A stretch of DNA of 6,573 nt. Source: Deinococcus sp. Lineage in GTDB: Bacteria; Deinococcota; Deinococci; Deinococcales; Deinococcaceae. Position numbers and translations under genes: made by a program. Shown here one piece after another: positions 1-6,573 of this stretch (positions are counted from its first letter, which is position 1; each line of letters begins with the position of its first letter). Below the pieces are notes generated by a model, which saw only the letters and a list, made by a program, of their open reading frames with translations, was not told where the DNA came from and made no database searches. The stretch covers positions 1 to 6,573 of the forward strand of contig JAQBPF010000525.1 in NCBI GenBank assembly GCA_028287665.1, in the 5' to 3' direction.

Positions 1-976
<976 letters not shown>

Positions 977-982
977 GGGTTC

Positions 983-1011
983 AGGTTAGCGGGCGCGGCG
1001 GGCCGGGTCAA
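983..1011 (-). promoter_or_regulatory. Sigma70-type promoter for pheS
   Basis: On the minus strand TTGACC (1011-1006) and TAACCT (988-983) are separated by exactly 17 bp. They match the -35 and -10 consensus at five and four of six positions. The expected start of transcription is near 976, which gives a leader of about 150 nt before pheS. This is the only promoter in the window where both boxes and the spacing look right. Confidence 0.7.
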
Positions 1012-1024
1012 GTCGCCTGCTGCA

Positions 1025-1068
1025 CAGGCACACTGGCCCGGCAAAGTTGCCCAGTGTGCCTGATTTTT
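1025..1068 (+). terminator. Perfect 12-bp hairpin followed by T5 (terminator-like)
   Basis: CAGGCACACTGG (1025-1036) and CCAGTGTGCCTG (1051-1062) are perfect inverted repeats around a 14-nt loop, followed by ATTTTT (1063-1068) on the plus strand. In that direction it looks like a rho-independent terminator. No plus-strand gene ends upstream of it, because pheS and its leader run the other way. It may stop antisense transcription entering from the pheS side, act as a leader attenuator for the antiporter gene, or be an operator between the divergent genes. On the minus strand it has no T-tract and lies just upstream of the pheS -35 box. Confidence 0.55.
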
Positions 1069-1096
1069 CCGTGAAGCACGTATGCCACCATAGACC

Positions 1097-1198
1097 ATGA
1101 ATCTGACCCAACGCGCAATCCGTTCGCAAGCCCAGACCCACACCGCCTGTGCCCAGGCTCCGGGCGGCGACCTGTATGGAGACACGTTGTATGGGTGA
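1097..1198 (+). CDS. Doubtful 33-codon upstream ORF overlapping the antiporter start
   Basis: An ATG at 1097 opens 33 codons (starting MNLTQRAIR, ending GDTLYG) that stop at TGA 1196-1198. The ORF overlaps the antiporter ATG (1191-1193) by 8 nt in another frame, in the arrangement ATGGGTGA. Such overlaps can couple translation of two ORFs. I see no Shine-Dalgarno and no convincing -10 box at the leaderless distance, and I recognise no family. Chance is quite likely in GC-rich sequence. Apart from this ORF I see nothing firm in 1069-1177, including no clear promoter for the antiporter. Confidence 0.15.
   Translation: MNLTQRAIRSQAQTHTACAQAPGGDLYGDTLYG
1178..1181 (+). promoter_or_regulatory. 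Ribosome binding site deciding the antiporter start
   Basis: GGAG at 1178-1181 lies 9 nt before the ATG at 1191. The frame also has a GTG at 1149 and an ATG at 1176, but neither has a Shine-Dalgarno at a useful distance. Starting at 1191 also gives a protein that begins, like the family, just before its first membrane helix. Confidence 0.65.
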
Positions 1199-2696
1199 AG
1201 CCCACGCCGAGCTGTATCTGCTGGCCGCAGGCGTGTTGCTGCTGGCCAGCCTGGTGCTCAGCCGCATCGGTGGACGCCTGGGGATTCCGGGCCTGCTGCT
1301 GTTTTTGGGCGTGGGCATGCTGGCCGGGTCAGACGGGCTGGGCATTCAGTTTCACGATTACCGCACTGCACAGATTTTTGGCGTGGTGGCGCTGGCCTTC
1401 ATTCTGTTTCAGGGCGGACTGGACACCAACTGGGCACTGACAAAACCGGTGGTGCGGCGCGGGCTGAGCCTCGCCACGTTGGGCGTATTGATTACGGCGG
1501 GCCTGATGGCGGTGTTTTCGCATTACATCTTCGGCTTTCCGTGGCTGGTGGCGTGGCTCTTGGGCGCAGTGGTCAGCAGCACCGACGCCAGCGCGGTCTT
1601 CAGCGTACTGAAGGAACGGGCGCTGGGGCTGAAGGGCGACGTGGCCCCGCTGCTGGAATTCGAATCGGGCGGCAACGATCCCATGGCCGTCTTTCTGACC
1701 ATCGGCCTGCTGGAACTGATCGCCGAACCCGAACTGGGTGTGCTGGGCATCGTGCCGCTGTTTCTCAAGCAGATGGTCATTGGGGGCGTACTCGGCTACG
1801 GGCTGGGCCGCGCCGCGCTGTGGATCATCAACCGCGTGCAGCTTCAGTTCGAGGGGCTGTATTCCGTGCTCACCATTGCGCTGGCCCTCACCATCTTCAG
1901 CGCCACAGCCCTGGCAGGCGGCAGCGGCTTTCTGGCGATCTACATTGCGGGCGTGATTCTGGGCAACGCCGAATTCATTCATAAGCGCAGCCTGATCAAT
2001 TTCCACGATGGACTGGCCTGGCTGATGCAGGTCGGGATGTTCCTGAGCCTGGGCCTGCTGGTCAATCCGCACGAACTGTGGCCCACGGCGGGCCTGGCGC
2101 TGGCCTGCTCCCTGTTTCTGGTGTTCGTGGCGCGGCCCATCAGCGTCTACCTCAGTCTGTCACGGGCCAGGATGCCCCTGAACGAAAAAAGCATGGTGGC
2201 GTGGGTGGGCCTGCGCGGGGCCGTGCCTATCGTGCTGGCCACCTTTCCGCTGTTGGCGGGCGTGCCGCAAGCCCAGACCCTGTTCAATGTGGTGTTTTTT
2301 ATCGTGCTGACCAGCGTGCTGCTGCAGGGCACCACCCTGACCCTGGTGGCCCGCGCGCTGGGCGTGCGAGAAGCCCTGCCCGTCCGGACCGATTACCCGA
2401 TTTCCTATACCCCCACCGGGCACAACAAAAACGAGATGGTGGAAGTGGATGTGCTGCGCGGCAGTGACGCCGATGGCACACGGATCGTGGACCTGCATCT
2501 GCCGCCCGCCGCCCTGGTGATCCTGATTCACCGCGCCGGAGAATTCCTGATTCCCAAGGGAGCCACCGAACTGGAGGCGGGCGACAGCGTGCTGGTGCTG
2601 GCCGATGGGGAGGACTTGCGCGAGGTGCAGCGGAGACTGGGGCACGACCTCGCGGACCCCAGTTCATCTGAACAGAGTTCAGCTCTGTCTTCATGA
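1191..2696 (+). CDS. nhaP2: K+/H+ antiporter of the CPA1 family, CvrA/NhaP2 type, with RCK_C domain
   Basis: This 501-residue inner-membrane protein exchanges cytoplasmic K+ (possibly also Na+) for protons and would help control cell K+, pH and volume. Residues 1 to about 400 are a chain of a dozen or so hydrophobic segments. Signature stretches match what I remember of E. coli CvrA/NhaP2: RLGIPGLLLFLGVGMLAGSD near the N-terminus, SSTDASAVFS (D132), ESGGNDPMAVFLT with the ND ion-binding pair at 162-163, FDGLAW-like FHDGLAWLMQ, and WVGLRGAVPIVLA. Residues about 412-485 form a TrkA-C (RCK_C) domain with EVDVLRGSDADG, IPKGATELEAGDSVLVLAD and a closing helix. The enterobacterial protein carries a further C-terminal domain of about 80-90 residues that is absent here, and I see no sign of frameshift or decay. 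Ion preference cannot be read from sequence. The next gene begins 70 nt downstream and appears to have its own promoter. Confidence 0.93.
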   Translation: MGEAHAELYLLAAGVLLLASLVLSRIGGRLGIPGLLLFLGVGMLAGSDGLGIQFHDYRTAQIFGVVALAFILFQGGLDTNWALTKPVVRRGLSLATLGVLITAGLMAVFSHYIFGFPWLVAWLLGAVVSSTDASAVFSVLKERALGLKGDVAPLLEFESGGNDPMAVFLTIGLLELIAEPELGVLGIVPLFLKQMVIGGVLGYGLGRAALWIINRVQLQFEGLYSVLTIALALTIFSATALAGGSGFLAIYIAGVILGNAEFIHKRSLINFHDGLAWLMQVGMFLSLGLLVNPHELWPTAGLALACSLFLVFVARPISVYLSLSRARMPLNEKSMVAWVGLRGAVPIVLATFPLLAGVPQAQTLFNVVFFIVLTSVLLQGTTLTLVARALGVREALPVRTDYPISYTPTGHNKNEMVEVDVLRGSDADGTRIVDLHLPPAALVILIHRAGEFLIPKGATELEAGDSVLVLADGEDLREVQRRLGHDLADPSSSEQSSALSS

Positions 2697-2698
2697 AG
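2668..2698 (+). repeat. Overlapping inverted repeats at the antiporter 3' end
   Basis: Three short inverted repeats crowd the stop codon. CTGAAC/GTTCAG spans 2668-2682 with a 3-nt loop. ACAGAG/CTCTGT spans 2672-2688 with a 5-nt loop and excludes the first. CTTCATGAAG (2689-2698) is a palindrome containing the TGA. No T-tract follows directly, so this is at best a weak terminator or an mRNA 3'-end stabiliser. Confidence 0.35.
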
Positions 2699-2754
2699 TT
2701 CGGGGCGGTTGCTGGCCAGCTGGGTTTGTAAGAATGAGGGGATTTTGCTTTTTC

Positions 2755-2766
2755 TAAACTCTTCTC
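2755..2766 (+). promoter_or_regulatory. Leaderless-type -10 box before the GGDEF-EAL gene
   Basis: TAAACT (2755-2760) is followed by six bases and then the ATG at 2767. No Shine-Dalgarno precedes this ATG. Transcription would start at or next to the start codon, as in many Deinococcus leaderless genes. I see no good -35 box at 16-18 bp; TTGTAA at 2726-2731 is too far. The surrounding T/A-rich stretch (2739-2764) stands out in this GC-rich window and supports promoter function. Confidence 0.5.
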
Positions 2767-5157
2767 ATGTTGCCCGCCTCCCCCGTCTTCTCTCTAAGGA
2801 TGAAATGGGGATTGGGGGCAATGACGTTGCTCTATCTGCTGCATCTGACCCGCATCATGCACCTCTGGGATGTTCATGCATTTTCTCACATTCTCAATGG
2901 TTTCCTGTATGTTCCCGTCGTGTTGGGCGCAGGCACATTGATGCTGGCCGTCTCCCGCCGCACCGATCAACCACAGGTGTGGCGCTGGCTGGGCGTGGGC
3001 ACGCTGCTGTGGGGCGCAGGGCAGATTATTTTCGCCTGGCTGCAACTGTCTTCAGGCATTCTCTCGGCGGCTGATCCCTTTTTTTTGGCCTTGCCCTTCT
3101 GCTTTTTGTTGGCTTTTTTGGCCCTGGAGCGCAAGCAGCCCTCTCTGGTCGGAGGAGCGGCGTGGCTGGATGTGGCCGCGCTGGTGGTCAGCTGCGGAGC
3201 CTACCTGTGGTATTTCTTGCTGGCCGCGCAACTGCTGGATTCACCCACCGATCTGCTGTCCAATGCCATCACGGCAGCCTATCCGCTGTCTGATCTGCTG
3301 CTGCTGACCCTACTGTTGGCGCGGGCCTGGCGCGGCTCCCTGCATGACCTGACGCGGGGCCAGGGCTGGGGCTGGACCCTGGCGCTGGGCATGGGCTGCT
3401 TTATTGCCGCCGATCTGGGTTTCAGCTACCTGACCCTCAAGGGTGTCTACACCGGGCAGCAGTGGCCCGACACCCTCTGGCCGCTGGCCATCTTGCTGTT
3501 TGCGGGGGCCTCCGTACAGGCCAGCCTGCACACGCAGGTCACTCCCGAGCCTGTCGCGCCGCCCGTCACGCCTTCCCGAATGGGCCTGAAGACCCTGGTG
3601 GCTCCTTACGCAGCGCTGGGCAGCAGTTTTGCACTGCTGCTGACCCTGAATGAATTGCGTTCGCCGCAGACCCAGGGCGTGCTGGCGGCAACTTTTGTGG
3701 TGGCGCTGTTGGTGGCGGTCCGCCAGACGCTGGCCCTGCGCGAACTGGAAACCCATCAGGCAAAATTGGAAGAAAGCCGGAATCTGCTGCACCATCAGGC
3801 ACACCATGACCCGCTGACGGGCCTGGGCAACCGTGCCCAGTTTGATTTGCTGCTGCCCGAGTTGCTGGCTGGGGGCCACCCGGTCGGCATGCTGTTTATA
3901 GATCTGGATGATTTCAAGTTTGTCAACGACGCGCTGGGCCACCGCATGGGCGACCGGTTTTTGCAGAGTGTGGCGGCCCGCCTTCAGGTGGCAGCGGGAA
4001 CAGAGGCCACCTGCATCCGCTTTGGCGGCGATGAATTCCTGGTCCTGACCACCCCCGCCAGCTCCGAACAGTTGTACGACCTGGGGGCGCGGGTGTTGGA
4101 GGCCCTGCGCGATCCTGTGGTGCTGGCCGGGCAAACGCTTCAGGTCACGGCCTGTCTGGGCGGCGCCCTGTCTGATTCAGACACGACCAATGCCGAATCT
4201 CTGCTGCGCCGCGCCGATCTGGCCATGTACGCGGCCAAACGCAGCGGCAAGAACGCGGTACGCCTCTATACCCCCGGACGCTACGACCACCTCGCGGCGC
4301 GGCGCGTGCTGCTGGAAACGCGGCTGCGGGGCGCAGTGGAACGCCGAGAACTCAAGCTGTTCTATCAGCCTCAGCAGGAACGCAATGCCGCCGTCAAGCG
4401 CTTTGAGGCCCTCCTGCGCTGGGATGACGCGGAACTGGGCAGCGTCTCGCCCAGCGAATTTATTCCGGTGGCCGAGAGTGCGGGCCTGATTACCGACATC
4501 AATACCTGGGTCATCGACGAGGCCTGCCGTCAGGTGGCGGCGTGGCGGCGCACCTCTCCCGAGCGCCGGGTGGCCATCAATATTGACCCACCCCACCTGC
4601 TGCGCCCAGATTTTTTGCCCCATCTTCAGGCCACGCTGATCCGCTACGCCCTGCCCGGAGAGGCCCTGGAGCTGGAAGTGACGGAGCGGCTGTTGATTGC
4701 CGACGAAGATCAGATCCGGGCCACCCTGAAAACCCTGCTGGACTGGGGGGTGGACGTAGCTGTAGATGACTTTGGGGTGGGGCAGTCATCGTTGGCGGCC
4801 CTGCTGCGCCTGCCCATGACGACCCTCAAGATAGACCGCGCCTTTATTGCCGAACTGGGCCATGGCCTGAGCGGCGCTCCGCAGGGGCAGCAGGCTGCCT
4901 ACAAGGTCGTGCAGGCTGTGGTGGCGTTGGGCCGCGCCCTGGGCCTGCGCGTGGTGGCCGAAGGCGTCGAAACCCCTGCACAGGCCCAGGCCGTCTGGTC
5001 GCTGGGCTGCAACGCCATTCAGGGCTATCTGGTGGGCCGCGCCATGTCGCCCGAACAGTTTTCGGCCCCCATCAGATTGCCGCCCAGCCTGCCCGAACCT
5101 GCCCTGGCCCTCCAGAGCGCCTCCCGGCGGCAGTTGACCGAGCCCCAGGAGAACTGA
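2767..5157 (+). CDS. Membrane-anchored bifunctional GGDEF-EAL cyclic di-GMP enzyme
   Basis: This 796-residue protein probably both makes cyclic di-GMP from two GTP (GGDEF) and breaks it to pGpG (EAL) at the cytoplasmic face of the membrane. Residues about 12-320 contain roughly ten hydrophobic segments and include AAYPLSDLLLL, a loop pattern I associate with sensor regions of some GGDEF proteins; I cannot name the domain. A charged linker helix (about 316-345) leads to HHDPLTGLGNR, metal-binding FIDLDDFK (D379) and an intact GGDEF at 420-424. The inhibitory RxxD site is absent: its place (411-414) reads GTEA. The EAL domain keeps EAL (547-549), N605, E640, DD at 667-668, K688, E732 and Q752, so hydrolysis looks possible, although loop 6 reads DDFGVGQSS rather than the usual DDFGTGYSS. 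Start 2767 is preferred from the -10 box 6 nt upstream; ATG codons at 2800 and 2821 lack a well-placed Shine-Dalgarno. Which activity dominates and what is sensed are unknown. Confidence 0.96.
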   Translation: MLPASPVFSLRMKWGLGAMTLLYLLHLTRIMHLWDVHAFSHILNGFLYVPVVLGAGTLMLAVSRRTDQPQVWRWLGVGTLLWGAGQIIFAWLQLSSGILSAADPFFLALPFCFLLAFLALERKQPSLVGGAAWLDVAALVVSCGAYLWYFLLAAQLLDSPTDLLSNAITAAYPLSDLLLLTLLLARAWRGSLHDLTRGQGWGWTLALGMGCFIAADLGFSYLTLKGVYTGQQWPDTLWPLAILLFAGASVQASLHTQVTPEPVAPPVTPSRMGLKTLVAPYAALGSSFALLLTLNELRSPQTQGVLAATFVVALLVAVRQTLALRELETHQAKLEESRNLLHHQAHHDPLTGLGNRAQFDLLLPELLAGGHPVGMLFIDLDDFKFVNDALGHRMGDRFLQSVAARLQVAAGTEATCIRFGGDEFLVLTTPASSEQLYDLGARVLEALRDPVVLAGQTLQVTACLGGALSDSDTTNAESLLRRADLAMYAAKRSGKNAVRLYTPGRYDHLAARRVLLETRLRGAVERRELKLFYQPQQERNAAVKRFEALLRWDDAELGSVSPSEFIPVAESAGLITDINTWVIDEACRQVAAWRRTSPERRVAINIDPPHLLRPDFLPHLQATLIRYALPGEALELEVTERLLIADEDQIRATLKTLLDWGVDVAVDDFGVGQSSLAALLRLPMTTLKIDRAFIAELGHGLSGAPQGQQAAYKVVQAVVALGRALGLRVVAEGVETPAQAQAVWSLGCNAIQGYLVGRAMSPEQFSAPIRLPPSLPEPALALQSASRRQLTEPQEN

Positions 5158-5159
5158 GG

Positions 5160-5229
5160 CGTCACCCCCCAAACCGCTGCCTCCCCAGTCTCCAGCCCAA
5201 TCCAAAGTCCCTTCTCAGGTCCCACGTCC
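5160..5229 (+). terminator. C-rich, G-poor stretch, possible Rho-dependent termination region
   Basis: These 70 bases, starting 3 nt after the GGDEF-EAL stop, contain about 36 C and only 9 G on the plus strand. The flanking coding DNA has far more balanced C and G. Unstructured C-over-G RNA right after a stop codon is typical of Rho loading sites. No intrinsic terminator hairpin with a T-tract is visible between this gene and glyA. The call is an inference from base composition only. Confidence 0.35.
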
Positions 5230-5271
5230 AAGCTGCGGAGACAACTCCCCAACGCCCTGCCGCTGCGGTGT

Positions 5272-5283
5272 TACCGTACCTGT
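5272..5283 (+). promoter_or_regulatory. Leaderless-type -10 box before glyA
   Basis: TACCGT (5272-5277) fits TANNNT and is followed by six bases and the glyA ATG at 5284. This is the same spacing as before the GGDEF-EAL gene and the pheS leader ORF. There is no Shine-Dalgarno next to the ATG and no clear -35 box at 16-18 bp. If transcription starts at the ATG, there is no room for a 5' riboswitch, and I see none in 5158-5271. Confidence 0.45.
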
Positions 5284-6555
5284 ATGACGACTGCCGAACC
5301 GACTGCCCCCGCCGTGAGTAGCGCGGCTCCGAGCGCCACCGCTCATCACACCGTCGATCACGACACGGCCATTTTTGACCTGATCGCGCAGGAAGGCGAG
5401 CGCCAGCGCGTCGGCATCGAACTGATCGCCTCCGAAAACTTTGCCAGCGCCGCCGTGCGGGCCGCGCAGGGCAGCGTGCTGACCAACAAATATGCGGAAG
5501 GCTACCCCGGCAAACGCTGGTACGGCGGCTGCGAGGTGGTGGATCAGGTGGAGCGCCTGGCCACCGAGCGCGTGAAGGAACTGTTTGGCGCGGCGTGGGC
5601 CAACGTGCAGCCGCACTCGGGCAGCAGCGCCAACCTCGCCATCTACAACGCGCTGATCGAGCCCGGTGACACGGTGCTGGGCATGGACCTGTCGCACGGC
5701 GGCCACCTGACGCACGGCAACCCGGTCAACTTCAGCGGCCTGCGGTACAAGATCGTGGGCTATAAGGTCAACCCCGAAACGGAACTGATCGATATGGACG
5801 AAGTGCGCCGCCTCGCGCATGAGCACCAGCCCAAAATGATCATTGCCGGGGCCAGCGCCTACAGCCGAATCATCGATTTTGCAGCCTTCCGCGTGATTGC
5901 CGATGAAGTGGGCGCTCTGCTGTTTGCCGATGTGGCGCACATTGCCGGACTGATCGCGGCGGGCGTGCATCCCAACGCGCTGCCCCATGCCCACGTGGTC
6001 GCCAGCACCACCCACAAGACCCTGCGTGGGCCACGTGGCGGCGTGATTCTCAGCAACGATCCCGAACTGGGCGCGAAGATTGACCGCGCGGTATTCCCCG
6101 GCTACCAGGGCGGACCGCTGGAGCACGTGATCGCCGCCAAAGCCGTGGCCTTCCGCGAAGCCCTGCAACCCGAATTCAAGACCTACGCCGCGCAGATCAT
6201 CAAAAATGCTCAGGCTTTGGCCGCTGCCTTTCAGAATCTCGGCTACCGCGTGGTGTCGGGCGGCACCGACAACCACCTGCTGGTGCTCGACATTCGCCCC
6301 AACGGACTGAACGGCACCAAGGCCACCAAGTTGCTGGACGCCAACCACATCACCTTCAGCAAATCCACCTTGCCCTACGACTCCGAGAAGATTTTGCATG
6401 GCGGCGGCATTCGCCTGGGCACGCCCGCCGTCACCACACGCGGCATGACAGAAGCCGACATGGACATCATCGCCGGACTGATCGACCGCGCCCTGAAAGG
6501 TGAAGACGTGAAGGCCGAAGTCCACGCCTTTGCAGGCGGCTTCCCACTGCCCTGA
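5284..6555 (+). CDS. glyA: Serine hydroxymethyltransferase
   Basis: This cytoplasmic pyridoxal-phosphate enzyme converts serine and tetrahydrofolate to glycine and 5,10-methylene-tetrahydrofolate. It supplies glycine and one-carbon units for purines, thymidylate and methionine. The protein has 423 residues, within the usual bacterial range of about 405-430. Visible family motifs are [23 protein letters not shown] (Y70 begins YAEGYPG), [48 protein letters not shown] with the PLP-binding lysine K245, and [17 protein letters not shown]. The C-terminal domain carries SGGTDNHL and [17 protein letters not shown]. The first 27 or so residues are a Thr/Ala/Pro-rich, His-containing extension before the conserved [11 protein letters not shown]. 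The D. radiodurans protein, as I recall it, also starts MTTA but has a shorter lead-in, which supports this start. The gene is complete and shows no decay. Confidence 0.98.
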   Translation: MTTAEPTAPAVSSAAPSATAHHTVDHDTAIFDLIAQEGERQRVGIELIASENFASAAVRAAQGSVLTNKYAEGYPGKRWYGGCEVVDQVERLATERVKELFGAAWANVQPHSGSSANLAIYNALIEPGDTVLGMDLSHGGHLTHGNPVNFSGLRYKIVGYKVNPETELIDMDEVRRLAHEHQPKMIIAGASAYSRIIDFAAFRVIADEVGALLFADVAHIAGLIAAGVHPNALPHAHVVASTTHKTLRGPRGGVILSNDPELGAKIDRAVFPGYQGGPLEHVIAAKAVAFREALQPEFKTYAAQIIKNAQALAAAFQNLGYRVVSGGTDNHLLVLDIRPNGLNGTKATKLLDANHITFSKSTLPYDSEKILHGGGIRLGTPAVTTRGMTEADMDIIAGLIDRALKGEDVKAEVHAFAGGFPLP

Positions 6556-6573
6556 GCCCTGACCGGCCAGCCG

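Noticed and set aside
1149..1190. Longer antiporter start at GTG 1149 or ATG 1176
   Set aside because: Neither has a Shine-Dalgarno at a workable distance. The added residues (starting MPRLRAATC) do not resemble the family, and GGAG at 1178-1181 points to ATG 1191.
2711..2720. GCTGGCCAGC palindrome as antiporter terminator
   Set aside because: Allowing for a loop, the stem is only 3 bp, and no T-tract follows it directly.
3310..4134. 274-codon minus-strand open frame opposite the GGDEF region
   Set aside because: The plus strand encodes intact GGDEF motifs here, and the minus frame is Gln/His/Arg-rich with no recognisable domain.
5158..5283. Riboswitch (for example glycine or folate type) upstream of glyA
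   Set aside because: No recognisable conserved core or stable paired structure was seen, and the likely transcription start at the ATG leaves no leader.
5215..6525. 436-codon minus-strand open frame opposite glyA
   Set aside because: It covers the complement of a complete, strongly conserved glyA. Its sequence is low in family-like motifs and its length reflects the lack of stops in GC-rich DNA.

Overview
The window is about 6.6 kb of GC-rich (roughly 65% by eye) bacterial chromosome. It most likely comes from Deinococcus or a close relative. The GlyA protein closely matches what I remember of Deinococcus radiodurans GlyA, including its MTTA start. Two genes, and a short ORF in the pheS leader, show the leaderless layout common in Deinococcus: a TANNNT -10 box, exactly 6 nt, then ATG, with no Shine-Dalgarno. 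Genus-level assignment is an inference.

Layout. Positions 1-825 (minus strand) hold the first 275 codons of pheS, the phenylalanyl-tRNA synthetase alpha subunit, which runs off the left edge. Positions 826-1190 are a divergent intergenic region. On the minus side it has a good sigma70-type promoter, a ~150-nt pheS leader with a short ORF, a possible antiterminator and a clear terminator hairpin with a T-tract, and then a strong pheS ribosome binding site. On the plus side it has a perfect 12-bp hairpin followed by five Ts, and a doubtful 33-codon upstream ORF that overlaps the next gene's start. Positions 1191-2696 (+) encode a CvrA/NhaP2-type K+/H+ antiporter with a cytoplasmic RCK_C domain. 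Positions 2767-5157 (+) encode a 796-residue membrane GGDEF-EAL protein for cyclic di-GMP turnover with about ten N-terminal membrane segments. Positions 5158-5283 are a C-rich, G-poor spacer followed by a leaderless-type start. Positions 5284-6555 (+) encode GlyA, serine hydroxymethyltransferase. The last 18 bases show nothing.

How the genes relate. This looks like ordinary core chromosome: translation, ion homeostasis, second-messenger signalling and one-carbon metabolism. The three plus-strand genes point the same way, but the second and third each appear to have their own promoter, so a single operon is not implied. No mobile element, CRISPR array, tRNA, rRNA or toxin-antitoxin pair was seen. 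The feature most worth a second look is the pheS leader, which has the parts of a transcription attenuator but lacks a run of Phe codons and any T-box sequence I could recognise. I see no evidence for a wholly new multi-gene system.
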